A DNA stretch of 64,000 nt from Xylophilus sp. GOD-11R (lineage in GTDB: Bacteria; Pseudomonadota; Gammaproteobacteria; Burkholderiales; Burkholderiaceae_C), in the NCBI RefSeq assembly GCF_033546935.1, contig NZ_CP137854.1, forward strand, positions 1,984,001-2,048,000. The letters run 5' to 3'. Under the pieces are notes generated by a model that did not search any database, was not told where the DNA came from, and worked only from the letters and a program-made list of their open reading frames with translations. The translations under genes were made by a program, and so were the position numbers. Shown here one piece after another: positions 46,978-55,278 of the stretch; the first letter of the stretch is position 1, and every line of letters starts with the position of its first letter.

Positions 46978-47205
46978 TCACTCGTCCGCCACCGGGGGTG
47001 ATTCCACCGGATAAGCCTTCGCATGCGCCGCGCAGGCTGCTTCGTAGCGTCGCTGGTCCCAGGCGTTGACCTTGGCTTGATTGTCCATCGACAGGGTAAC
47101 GAAGCCGATGTCGGCCTGGCGGGCCAGAAGGTCGTTCTGCCGCTCCAGCGCGTTGGCGATGCGCTTGATGTTGTGGAGCAGTTCTTTCTCTTCGAACGCC
47201 GTCAT
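46978..47205 (-). CDS. Small helical hypothetical protein
   Basis: A 75-residue protein beginning MTAFEEKELLHNIKRIANAL, whose first 30 residues look like a coiled coil (heptad pattern of Leu/Ile through ALERQNDLLARQA). GGAGG lies 8 bases before the ATG. Family unknown. Confidence 0.6.
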   Translation of the reverse strand: MTAFEEKELLHNIKRIANALERQNDLLARQADIGFVTLSMDNQAKVNAWDQRRYEAACAAHAKAYPVESPPVADE

Positions 47206-47276
47206 GAAGGGTCCTCCGTGGGTGCGACCGATCGCCGCGGATCGATTCTGCGCTGCGGGCGGGCTCGGTCGGCATC

Positions 47277-47597
47277 TCAGAAACCCAGGGCGCGGAGCGT
47301 GCCCGGCAGCAGCAGAAAGATCGCGGCCGTCATGCCGGAGCCGACGATGGCGCCGAATCCGATGGCCAGCCAGAGCGTCTGGCGCCAGCGCCTGGCCGAA
47401 GACGTTTCGAGCCACAGGTCGCTCCATTGCTCGGGCGGTGCGGTGTGGCCGCCGAATCCCGAGGAGGTGACGTCGAGATCCGGATCCACCGGATCCGGAT
47501 GAAAGGCTTCGGTGTGTGCGAAGTCCTCGAAGTCGTCGCGCCTGCGCTTTCTGGCAGCCAAGGCGGGCGAGGGGGCGGGGCGTTCGGGTGGGCTCAC
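47277..47597 (-). CDS. Small single-pass membrane protein (start uncertain)
   Basis: About 106 residues if started at GTG 47597 (SPPERPAPSPALAARKRRRD), or 155 residues from ATG 47744. The tail LWLAIGFGAIVGSGMTAAIF LLLPG is one hydrophobic helix, and the preceding part is acidic and proline-rich. The GTG is preferred because the longer form overlaps the next gene by 77 bases and its extra residues look non-coding. Function unknown. Confidence 0.5.
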   Translation of the reverse strand: MSPPERPAPSPALAARKRRRDDFEDFAHTEAFHPDPVDPDLDVTSSGFGGHTAPPEQWSDLWLETSSARRWRQTLWLAIGFGAIVGSGMTAAIFLLLPGTLRALGF

Positions 47598-47667
47598 CCA
47601 GGCGATTCTGGGGCAATAAGCGCCTGCTCCCGCGGCTGCCGAACCGGCGGCGGACGAAAGAGGCGAT

Positions 47668-47904
47668 TCAGGGGCGTTCGCAGTCGAAATGGCCGCAGGT
47701 TTCCTTGAGCACCCGTGCGACCTGGCCGGCTTCGATGCGCGCAAAGGCGACTGCGATCGCCTGGGAGGGGTAACTGCCCTCGCAGTCGATCACCGCAACC
47801 TCGCCGCGGCCGGTGAGTGCACGAACCTTCGGCTCCCAGCCGCCCGGCGCCAGCATGGCGGTCGGGAAGAGGGTGAAGCCATCGATGAAGAGTGGGAAGT
47901 ACAT
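47668..47904 (-). CDS. Small hypothetical protein
   Basis: A 78-residue protein from ATG 47904 (MYFPLFIDGFTLFPTAMLAP), with GEVAVIDCEGSYPSQAIAVA and a C-terminal CGHFDCERP containing two cysteines. No signal peptide. An in-frame start at 47973 is less likely. Family not recognised. Confidence 0.5.
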   Translation of the reverse strand: MYFPLFIDGFTLFPTAMLAPGGWEPKVRALTGRGEVAVIDCEGSYPSQAIAVAFARIEAGQVARVLKETCGHFDCERP

Positions 47905-48008
47905 GGCCTCGAGTTTCCAGCGCGGCGGATTTGTCGATGGTTGGCAAAGGGCCGCGAAAAGCGGCCATTTCATGCGTATGACATGAAGCGCACGACGCGC
48001 GCGGACAT

Positions 48009-49949
48009 TCAGCGAGCGATGGCGAAAGCGAGCCGACCCAGGTTCTTCGCTTGACCGACCGCGCGCGAACCCTCCTGCGAGAAATGGGCTTCGTCAGAAA
48101 ACAACGGCTTGCCGTCGATGGTCGACCGGCACCGGTCTTGGTCGCACATGACGTCATCAAGGTAAATGACAGGCACCTCCAGGTCGTTTTCGGCCCTCTG
48201 CAGGAACTGACGCTTGAAACGTTCGTATTCGAGCTTCGCGGGAATGGCGACGGCGCAGTCCGCCGGAGCGTCCACCAATGGAAGATGTTCGGCGCGGCGG
48301 CTATTGCAACGCTGCGTATCGATTCCGGCGGTCGTCAATGATGCGACGATCACCACTCTTTTTCCGCTGTCGCGAATGGCGGAAACCGTGGCGGTCAGTC
48401 CTTTCATGGCTACTTCTTCAGAGGGGGTGGTCGAAATGAATTTCTCGCCCGCTTCGATCAGGACGTGGTTGCGTTGTGCAAAGTCCCTCGGACTGGGCAA
48501 TACCTGCGCAAAAGGACTTGCCAATACCACCACTTCGATGTGCGGACTATTCTGCAAGTAGGTGGAGACTTCCTCGTTGAAAGCGATGCAACGCTTCGCC
48601 CAGCTCGCCGTGAAGAATGTGCCCGGATAGACGGCCGATACGGCGAGCAGTGGCGGGCAGTTCGCCTTGGTTGCCTGTTCGAAAATCACGTCGGACGAAA
48701 CCAGCAAGCCTGGGACCAAATGCATGGCATGGGAGTCACCCCACAGCAATATTCTGGCTTCACCCGCGCCACTGCGGCATTTCGCATTCGGCTCGAACGT
48801 ATTTTCGTAGACGCATGCGCGATCGAGTCCGAACAAGCTTCTTGGTGTTGCGTGACTTGCCGCTTCCATCTCGCTGCGAAGACCGGGAAGTGCGATCGGG
48901 CTGACGCCCAGCGCCACGGTACCGATGGCAATCGCCGACCAGCGCTTGGCGGCAAATATATGACGAGCCTGGTGAAACGGCTTTTCGATTTTTTGCCGTA
49001 GCACCCACGCTAGCGCCAGGACAAGCACGAGGCTCAACATTCTGGCCGGTGCGCTGGCGGGAGCGAGATAGATATTGTTCAACCAGGCGAGTATTGGCCA
49101 GTGAATGAGGTAAATCGAATAGGAGCCGTTACCGATCCTGGTGAGTACGGAGGTCGCCAGGTTGACCGGCACGTGCTTTTCCGCGCCCATCACGATCATG
49201 GTGGCAAGGCACATCAGGACGGAGTCGACACCCGGGTGCGTGGAACTCTGGGGCGCTGCAGGAATGGCCAGCAGAATGCAGATGGCGGGGTAGTAGAAAA
49301 GGCGCGCCGTGCGCCGGGTGGTGGCCGCGTGGCGCGTTGCCAGCAAGGCGCCCATGCCGCCGATCAATAACTCCCATACGCGGGTAGGAAGATAGTAATA
49401 AGTGGCTTGCGGTTTCTGTTCAACCAGAAAAACACACAATACCAAGCTGATGCCCGCGCCCACGATGGTGGTGCGGAGCCAATGACGCGGACGAATGAAG
49501 AGGTAAAACAGCGGAAGAAGTAGGTAATACTGCCCTTCGAGCGACAGGGACCACATGTGCAGAAGCGGCTTGAAATCTGATCCCGCCTCGAAATAATTGG
49601 ACTGATAACGCAGAACGATGTTCGCGACAAAAAAGTATGCCGCGATCAGTTCTCGGTAAAAACTCGTCAGCTGTTGAGGATCAAGGAATATGGGCGACAG
49701 AATTCCGGTGATGGCGAGCACCACGTAGGCGGCCGGAATGATGCGCCGAGCGCGGCGCATGTAAAACGCCTTGACGGAAAATTTGCCGAGCGTGAAATCC
49801 TTGACTAGTTGCGCGGTGACAAGATAGCCCGAGATCGTAAAGAAAATATCGATGCCCAGATATCCGGCGTCGAAAAATGGAATTTTTGAATGATATGCGA
49901 CCACCAGCATGATTGCCCATGCCCGCAATATCTGAATATCTAGACGCAT
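48009..49949 (-). CDS. OafA/YrhL-type acyltransferase with C-terminal SGNH domain
   Basis: A 646-residue membrane acyltransferase. Residues 1-350 form the acyltransferase-3 domain: DIQILRAWAIMLVVAYHSKI with the catalytic His, GYLGIDIFFTISGYLVTAQL, and FYMRRARRIIPAAYVVL, with about ten hydrophobic helices. Residues from about 400 form a periplasmic SGNH-type domain: ILLWGDSHAMHLVPGLL (GDSH nucleophile block) and PLFSDEAHFSQEGSR (Asp and His of the triad). Such proteins O-acetylate lipopolysaccharide, exopolysaccharide or other glycans. The gene is less GC-rich than its neighbours, especially toward its 5' end, and stands alone, suggesting that it was acquired. Confidence 0.92.
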   Translation of the reverse strand: MRLDIQILRAWAIMLVVAYHSKIPFFDAGYLGIDIFFTISGYLVTAQLVKDFTLGKFSVKAFYMRRARRIIPAAYVVLAITGILSPIFLDPQQLTSFYRELIAAYFFVANIVLRYQSNYFEAGSDFKPLLHMWSLSLEGQYYLLLPLFYLFIRPRHWLRTTIVGAGISLVLCVFLVEQKPQATYYYLPTRVWELLIGGMGALLATRHAATTRRTARLFYYPAICILLAIPAAPQSSTHPGVDSVLMCLATMIVMGAEKHVPVNLATSVLTRIGNGSYSIYLIHWPILAWLNNIYLAPASAPARMLSLVLVLALAWVLRQKIEKPFHQARHIFAAKRWSAIAIGTVALGVSPIALPGLRSEMEAASHATPRSLFGLDRACVYENTFEPNAKCRSGAGEARILLWGDSHAMHLVPGLLVSSDVIFEQATKANCPPLLAVSAVYPGTFFTASWAKRCIAFNEEVSTYLQNSPHIEVVVLASPFAQVLPSPRDFAQRNHVLIEAGEKFISTTPSEEVAMKGLTATVSAIRDSGKRVVIVASLTTAGIDTQRCNSRRAEHLPLVDAPADCAVAIPAKLEYERFKRQFLQRAENDLEVPVIYLDDVMCDQDRCRSTIDGKPLFSDEAHFSQEGSRAVGQAKNLGRLAFAIAR

Positions 49950-50330
49950 TGATGACTTGTTTTGCCTGCAAGAGCGGTTGCATCAGTGAATTTTGGCTTT
50001 GTCAGTGTTTTCTGACTGCCAGCATTATTATTGGAATTCTAGATGCGAATGTTGTCTGGGAGGGCTTCGGAAGAAATTATTCAACACAGTCGGCTTAAAT
50101 TCACAATTCGAAATACCCATTAATGGGTATGCAGACTTGTCCAGCTTCGAGTGCCTGCATAACGATCAGGCTTACGCGGGCCTCCCGCGCCGGAGCGTCA
50201 ACCATCCTGTGACAAGACCGTCATGGCGTCGTGGGGCGTACTGCATACGGTCGGCCGATTGTTTTAATGATTGCGGCCTCGCCCTTTTCACCGAGGCGTT
50301 TTCTCAAGCCTCTGCAAACTCCGGGCATAT
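49950..50330. other. AT-rich gene-free region upstream of the acyltransferase
   Basis: About 380 bases with no supported gene. Base composition is clearly lower in GC up to about 50130. It contains a perfect palindrome at 50113-50130 and probably the acyltransferase promoter. Confidence 0.5.
50113..50130. promoter_or_regulatory. Perfect 18-base palindrome, possible operator
   Basis: ATACCCATTAATGGGTAT is identical to its reverse complement. It lies about 165 bases upstream of the acyltransferase start in AT-rich DNA. It could be a repressor site; no regulator gene is adjacent. Confidence 0.4.
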
Positions 50331-50331
50331 C

Positions 50332-50367
50332 CGATAGCGATACCGATACCGATACCGATTCCGATGG
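50332..50367. repeat. Hexanucleotide tandem repeat (CGATAC-like, 6 units)
   Basis: Six consecutive CGATNN units (three exact CGATAC) run from 50332 to 50367. In one frame they encode alternating Ser/Thr-Asp. They sit just upstream of the autotransporter remnant and may derive from a calcium-binding-like Asp-rich linker. Confidence 0.75.
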
Positions 50368-50399
50368 CGGTAGCGGCATCACTCGCCGATCAATGGCGG

Positions 50400-51095
50400 A
50401 TCCCGTGCCCGCCCCCCTCGATCTAAGCGCATGAGTTGGTAGCAACGACGCCGTCGTCGTCGATACGACGGCAGCCAACAACAGCGGACTGACCATCCCA
50501 GCGGCGCGTGGTGCTCAAGACCACGGCGATCGCATCGGGCAATTCGCCCATGGACGATGCGGAAGGATGGGGTCGCCTGGACCTCATCGCTGCGGCCGGC
50601 GGTTGCGGCGCCTTCAACGGTGATGTGTCCGACACCATGGATGCGAGCGTCTTTTCGCCAGCAGACCATTGGCGCAGCGACATCGGCGGCGCGGCCAAGC
50701 TGACCAAGCTGGGCAGCGGCTCGCTCACGCTCGACGGGACCAACAGTTTTACCGGTGGCACCGAGGTTTCCGCCGGCTTGCTGGTGGCCGGTTCGTCCCG
50801 TGCCTTGGCCAAGGGCGCGGTGTATGCGGGGGCGGCACGCTGCGTGATCAGGGCGCGTATGCCGTCACCATCACCGGCACCTATACCCAGTGCGCCGAGA
50901 CCACCTTCAACTGGTGCTCGGCGGCTCCGGGAATGGTCGCTGCGCTGTGGCTGGCGCAGCGGACACCGCCGGCGGTACGCTGGCCGTCGGTTTCCAAAGC
51001 GGATACACGCCGACCGTCGGCGACACCTTGAACCTGACCACCGCCCTTCGCTATCGGGCACGTTCAGCGGCATCTCCGTTCCCGGCCGTGACGTA
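50400..51095 (+). pseudogene. Autotransporter passenger remnant (phosphatase-autotransporter type)
   Basis: Fragments in changing frames match one protein. TTAANNSGLTIP is in one frame, VLKTTAIASGNSPMDDAEGW then KLTKLGSGSLTLDGTNSFTG and EVSAGLLVAGSSRALAKGAV in another (from about 50508), TITGTYTQCAETTF in a third, and LVLGGSGNGRCAVAG plus TLAVGFQSGYTPTVGDTLNL in yet another. GSGSLTLDGTNSFTGGT is the passenger-associated repeat of autotransporters, and the GWGRLDLIAAA part resembles PAP2-phosphatase autotransporters. The N-terminal enzyme domain and the C-terminal barrel are gone, and at least three frameshifts are present, so it is a decayed gene. Confidence 0.75.
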
Positions 51096-51142
51096 GTGGC
51101 GGTTACACCGCCAGCGGCCTCCAACCGCGCATCATTGGCTGA

Positions 51143-51604
51143 TCAGCGGCTGCCGGTGCCCGCGCCGCCGCCCGAGGCGCCGCTGCCGGCGGCTCCGGCA
51201 GAGCCGCCCGTGCCGGGGTTGGCCACACCGTTGCCGCTGGGCACGGTACCGGCGGCGCTATTTGGGGTTCCGGAGGTCACACCGGTGCCCATGCCCTTGG
51301 AGGTCGCGCCGCCAGTAGCGCCGGTGGCGCCGCTCTTGCCGGTCGCACGTGTCGAGGAGTTCATGCCGGTGCCGGTGCCGGTGCCAGTGCCGTTGCCGGT
51401 GCCGGTGCCGGTGGCATTACCGGATGCCGTGCCGGACATCCCGGTCGAGCCGGTACCGCCCATGGAGCTTCCGCCCATGGAGCCACCGGCGGCCCCACCG
51501 GCCGCGCCGCCAGTCTGAGCCTGGACCGGTGCAACGGCCAGCGCGGCGGCTGCAGCGGTCACGGCGGCGGCGATACGGAAATGGGTGGCGATGGTTTTGT
51601 GCAT
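51143..51604 (-). CDS. Secreted glycine-rich low-complexity protein
   Basis: A 153-residue protein with a signal peptide (FRIAAAVTAAAAALAVAPVQ, cleavage near VQAQT). The rest is almost only Gly, Thr, Ser, Ala and Asn, including a run of Thr-Gly pairs coded by repeated accggc triplet pairs at about 51370-51415. Such proteins are common in Burkholderiales and are probably disordered in the periplasm or outside. No function can be assigned. Repeat-length variation is expected. Confidence 0.75.
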   Translation of the reverse strand: MHKTIATHFRIAAAVTAAAAALAVAPVQAQTGGAAGGAAGGSMGGSSMGGTGSTGMSGTASGNATGTGTGNGTGTGTGTGMNSSTRATGKSGATGATGGATSKGMGTGVTSGTPNSAAGTVPSGNGVANPGTGGSAGAAGSGASGGGAGTGSR

Positions 51605-51773
51605 GTCTGTTCCTTTAGATGGTTGCTAAGAGCCTTCAACTTAGAAACGGATGGGAAGAGTCAGCGAAAGGGATCCTGACAGTCGGGCGTAGGAGAGCTT
51701 CCGGTCGCCATGACGATCTGGGGGCAGGCGACATTCGGCACGATGTCGGTTCTAAACCCCCTGTCGAGGACCG

Positions 51774-52637
51774 TCAAAGCAACTTTTCCGACAGCGCGGC
51801 AAACCGAACCCGCGGGAGCAGAAAGCACAAGGATTCCGTGCGTGCGTGAAGCATCTCGAGCAGGGGACAAAACGTCTCGGCGTCGACCAGCTTCATGGGC
51901 TCGACAGCCGACACGTCCACCGGCAGGCTGATGGTTGCTTCTGCGACGCGGCGGATTCCGCCGGGGCCGGTCGGCACTTCCAACACCGCGGCGTGCTGGG
52001 TGGCCAGTTGGTCCACGGCCTCGCGCCAGTTTCCAAACCATTGCTGCCAAGCAGCAGTCAACTCCGTCTCGGCGTGGCGCTCGAATCGCAAGCCGAGCGC
52101 CGGCGCGCTGCCTGTGCCGGGTTCGATCCGCACCTTCGCCTCGGTCGCTCCCACCGAAAACTCGAACGTGCGCGGCCAATGCGAGGGCAGGGCATCGCTG
52201 AACACACGGGTCGCCGCGACATGGAGCAGGCTGTCCATCACGTTGTGCACGAAGGCGACGGTGGCGACCGGCGTTCCGCCCGGCATTGCTTCGGCCAGGT
52301 AGAGCCGCCAGTTGCTTTGCAGTGGTGACGGCATGAAGCGCCGCAACGGGCCCAGCAACCGTGGGCCGAAGTGGCCATGGCGATAGCTCAGGATGGTCAG
52401 TGGCGTGAAGCCTTCCCGCATCAGAAGCCGGCATCCCGGCGGGGCCAGGCGGGCCGCTTCGGACGCATCGACCAGCCATGTCGCGTAGACAACGTCGACC
52501 ACGTCGCTCTCCAGCACGAGAAACGGCATGCGCGACATCAGCGCACGCCGGGCGGCCGCGATGCTCGGGGAATTGAATAATCGGGCCAACAGGCGGCCCC
52601 ATTGGCTTTGGAACGGATGCGCGTAGGTGTGATTCAT
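51774..52637 (-). CDS. DUF2071-like (YqjF-type) protein
   Basis: A 287-residue soluble protein starting MNHTYAHPFQSQWGRLLARL at ATG 52637. The layout WLVDASEAARLAPPGCRLLM, FTPLTILSYRHGHFGPRLLG and SNWRLYLAE resembles DUF2071/acetoacetate-decarboxylase-like beta proteins, but no catalytic lysine pattern of acetoacetate decarboxylase was seen. The longer open frame upstream of 52637 looks non-coding. It is divergent from the small 52893 gene. Function unknown; the family call is moderate. Confidence 0.65.
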   Translation of the reverse strand: MNHTYAHPFQSQWGRLLARLFNSPSIAAARRALMSRMPFLVLESDVVDVVYATWLVDASEAARLAPPGCRLLMREGFTPLTILSYRHGHFGPRLLGPLRRFMPSPLQSNWRLYLAEAMPGGTPVATVAFVHNVMDSLLHVAATRVFSDALPSHWPRTFEFSVGATEAKVRIEPGTGSAPALGLRFERHAETELTAAWQQWFGNWREAVDQLATQHAAVLEVPTGPGGIRRVAEATISLPVDVSAVEPMKLVDAETFCPLLEMLHARTESLCFLLPRVRFAALSEKLL

Positions 52638-52892
52638 GATGGGGCCGAAAATGCCAGGGTCTGGCGCTCGATTGGATTCCGGGTGGTCCGAGACCTTGTC
52701 ATCGAGATGAGCCGCAAGTGTGGGTTCAGCGGCAAGGCCAACGGGTGCGACAGGGCTCGCTGCGCGGCAATTCGCCAGACACACACCCCGAGAACCATGC
52801 GGGAAGAGGCAGCCGGAGACCCGGTCTTGCGTTTCAGGTTGGCTGAGATGGAAACCTGTGATCACAGATGGCGTGATTGGCGGCGATAAAAC

Positions 52893-53096
52893 ATGGGCAT
52901 GTCATCAGCTGCCGCTCGTCATGCCTACACGATGTGGGTCATCGCGGATGTTCGCTACCGCACCGCCCGCGCCGACCCGCGCGTGGCCACGGCACGCGGG
53001 GAAGAAAAGGAGCGATGGGCCAACCTGTTGGCCGACCTGGCAAAACGCAGGAAAGACGCGTGGGATGTCTACACCAGGGCATCGTCGGAGTTGTGA
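52893..53096 (+). CDS. Small hydrophilic hypothetical protein
   Basis: A 67-residue protein (MGMSSAAARHAYTMWVIADV, then RGEEKERWANLLADLAKRRK) predicted to be mostly helical and charged, without a signal peptide. No family recognised and no strong ribosome binding site, so the call is weak. Confidence 0.4.
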   Translation: MGMSSAAARHAYTMWVIADVRYRTARADPRVATARGEEKERWANLLADLAKRRKDAWDVYTRASSEL

Positions 53097-53164
53097 GGCC
53101 GCCTACGATCCAGCGCCATCAATTTCAAACCGGTGAATTCTTGGGAGCGAGACTCTGCGGCCCG

Positions 53165-53422
53165 ATGCGCGCAACCGTTCTGCTGCTACCGCTATCGTGT
53201 GTGGCCACTCCAGCAATGAATACCTTGCAGTTCTTCAGCGCCAACGATGCAAAGCAGCTGGACGCTTTGGTCAACCGGTCCAATCGCTGGTGGCAGCGGA
53301 TGCAACCAAGCGACACTTCGACTGGAATCAGCCGACGACCACTGTATCCATCGAGTGTCGGTCCACGTGTCCGATACCGGCACGCCACTCCACATCGCCG
53401 TCGCCCTTGCGCGCTCTTGTGA
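53165..53422 (+). CDS. Possible small secreted protein (weak)
   Basis: An 85-residue frame opening MRATVLLLPLSCVATPAMNT, which could be a signal peptide, followed by FFSANDAKQLDALVNRSNRW. After about residue 50 the composition turns Arg/Pro-rich and looks non-coding, while another frame stays plausible, so a frameshifted remnant is also possible. Confidence 0.25.
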   Translation: MRATVLLLPLSCVATPAMNTLQFFSANDAKQLDALVNRSNRWWQRMQPSDTSTGISRRPLYPSSVGPRVRYRHATPHRRRPCALL

Positions 53423-53521
53423 CAATGATCCGCAGCGGGGCATCGGGGTTGAACTAAGCGCGGCGGGCAACGAGCGCAATCTGCAGCCCAAATGATCAGC
53501 TTGCAATGATGCGATTCCGAC

Positions 53522-53559
53522 CAAAGAAAAAGCCCCTGACCGATTGGTTCAGGGGCTTT
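53522..53559 (-). terminator. Rho-independent terminator after tRNA-Ser
   Basis: AAAGCCCCTGA pairs with TCAGGGGCTTT (11-base stem), and on the minus strand a T-rich run follows. It lies about 35 bases past the tRNA 3' end in the direction of its transcription. Confidence 0.85.
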
Positions 53560-53594
53560 GTCTGGACGTTCGCGAATGGCAGCGAACATGTTCT

Positions 53595-53685
53595 TGGCGG
53601 AGCAGGAGGGATTCGAACCCTCGGTGGGCTATTAACCCACACACGCTTTCCAGGCGTGCGACTTAAACCACTCATCCACCGCTCC
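53595..53685 (-). tRNA. tRNA-Ser(GGA)
   Basis: On the minus strand the 91 bases start GGAGCGGTGG and end CTGCTCC, G, then encoded CCA. The acceptor arms pair (GGAGCGG with CTGCTCC, one G-T pair), the T arm is GAGGGTTCGAATCCCTC, the anticodon loop is CCTGGAAAG with anticodon GGA, and the long variable arm is typical of serine tRNAs. It decodes UCC/UCU. Confidence 0.97.
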
Positions 53686-53731
53686 AAGCCCATGATTCTA
53701 GCATGGCAAAAACGGTGGTTCGGCTCGCTGA

Positions 53732-54646
53732 TCAGGGCTTTTTGATCGTCCCGACCAGCTCCATCGCCGACGCGATCAGCCCGGACACCTCGCCCATGCC
53801 GTGCGGTACGACCAGCGTGGTGCGCGACTCCGACGCCACGCGCGAAAACGCATCCACCGCACGCTCGGCCACCTTTAGCTGCACCGCCTGCTCACCGCCG
53901 GGCTGACGAATGGCGGCGGCCACCCGCTCTATGGCCTCGGCGGTTGCCACGGCCACCGCCGTGATCGAAGCGGCCTCGCCCTGGGCCTTGTTGATGATCG
54001 ACTGCTTTTCGCCCTCCGATCGGGCGATGAAGGCTTCACGCTCGCCGGTGGCGATGTTGATCTGCTCCTGGCGCCGGCCTTCGGAGGCGGCGATGAGCGC
54101 GCGCTTCTCGCGTTCGGCGGTGATCTGCGACTGCATCGCCAGCAGGATCTCCTTGGGCGGGGTCAGGTCCTTGATCTCGTAGCGCAGCACCTTCACGCCC
54201 CAGTTCAGCGCGGCCTCGTCGATGGCCGCGACCACCTGTGCGTTGATGATGTCGCGCTCCTCGAAGGTCTTGTCGAGCTCCAGCTTGCCGATCACGCTGC
54301 GCAGCGAGGTCTGCGCCAGTTGGGTGACGGCCATGAGGTAGTTGGACGAGCCGTAGCTGGCGCGCATCGGGTCGGTGACCTGCAGGTACAGGATGCCGTC
54401 GACCTGCAGCTGCGTGTTGTCGCGCGTGATGCAGACCTGGCTCGGCACGTCCATCGGGATCTCCTTCAGGCTGTGCTTGTAGGCGACTTTGTCGACGAAG
54501 GGCAGGATGAAGTTGAGCCCCGGTGTCATGGTGTCGAGGTACTTGCCCAGGCGCTCACGCACCCAGGCGTTCTGCTGGGGCACGATGCGGATCGACTGGC
54601 TGATGAAGACGACCGCGAGGACGAGGATGACGATGGCGAGTTCCAT
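53732..54646 (-). CDS. SPFH/Band 7 domain protein (stomatin/QmcA-like)
   Basis: A 304-residue SPFH protein. One N-terminal hydrophobic helix (IVILVLAVVFISQSIRIVPQ) anchors it, then IVPQQNAWVRERLGKYLDTM and the SPFH core (VDKVAYKHSLKEIPMDVPSQ), followed by a long coiled coil rich in Ala/Glu/Arg (EREKRALIAASEGRRQEQIN). Such proteins form ring assemblies at membrane microdomains and partner with NfeD proteins. The NfeD gene lies 25 bases upstream in the same operon, which supports the pairing. Confidence 0.95.
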   Translation of the reverse strand: MELAIVILVLAVVFISQSIRIVPQQNAWVRERLGKYLDTMTPGLNFILPFVDKVAYKHSLKEIPMDVPSQVCITRDNTQLQVDGILYLQVTDPMRASYGSSNYLMAVTQLAQTSLRSVIGKLELDKTFEERDIINAQVVAAIDEAALNWGVKVLRYEIKDLTPPKEILLAMQSQITAEREKRALIAASEGRRQEQINIATGEREAFIARSEGEKQSIINKAQGEAASITAVAVATAEAIERVAAAIRQPGGEQAVQLKVAERAVDAFSRVASESRTTLVVPHGMGEVSGLIASAMELVGTIKKP

Positions 54647-54671
54647 GCAGGACTTTCTGGGGTGGACGGGA

Positions 54672-55118
54672 TCAGGGTGTGGCCAGCGGCGCGACGACGA
54701 GGCTGGCGCCTTCGATGGCGACGATGCGGTAGGCGCCGGGTGCCGGCGCCGGGGCCTGCCGGTCGACCGGCACGGCCGTCCAGCGCGCGCCCCGGTGCAT
54801 GACCGAGGCGGCGCCTTCGGCCGACCAAATGTCGATGTGGACCGTCTGGCCGATGTCGAGGTTGAGGTCGGCGTTGGCCTGCGGTGGCTCGGCGGCGCGG
54901 CGCGCAGGCGCCCGGATGCGCCACCATACCGCCACCAGTCCGGCGCCGACCACGGCGGCGATGACGATCTGCGTCGTCAGCGCCAGACCCGCATGCGCGG
55001 CCAGCGCGCCGGCGACCATGCCGGCACCGATCAACAGCAGGTAGACGGTGCCGGTCAGCAGCTCGGCCACCACGGCCAGACCCGCCAGAATCCACCACCA
55101 CGTCGATAGAGCCATCAT
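54672..55118 (-). CDS. NfeD family protein
   Basis: A 148-residue NfeD-like protein. Three N-terminal hydrophobic helices (WWWILAGLAVVAELLTGTVY, LLLIGAGMVAGALAAHAGLA, VIAAVVGAGLVAVWW) precede a C-terminal OB-fold domain (LDIGQTVHIDIWSAEGAASV, then GAYRIVAIEGASLVV). It is the short, protease-lacking NfeD type that acts with SPFH proteins. Start at the first of two adjacent ATGs, preceded by AGGAGGCG on the coding strand. It is divergent from the decarboxylase gene. Confidence 0.93.
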   Translation of the reverse strand: MMALSTWWWILAGLAVVAELLTGTVYLLLIGAGMVAGALAAHAGLALTTQIVIAAVVGAGLVAVWWRIRAPARRAAEPPQANADLNLDIGQTVHIDIWSAEGAASVMHRGARWTAVPVDRQAPAPAPGAYRIVAIEGASLVVAPLATP

Positions 55119-55278
55119 CCGTTTCGCCTCCTTTTTCGGTTCACCGCCCGGGCGGTGTGCGATCGATTCTGGGGGCAAAAAGCGGCTTGTCACCGAGCTG
55201 CCTCCGCGATTCCTTACACTCGCGCGTCTTTTCGCCCGTACGTCGTCGAAACCCCGCCCCGCAGCCCGGAGCCGCCTC

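Noticed and set aside
50332..50367. Regular short repeats considered as a CRISPR array
   Set aside because: Units are six bases with no spacers and no cas genes; a simple tandem repeat explains them.
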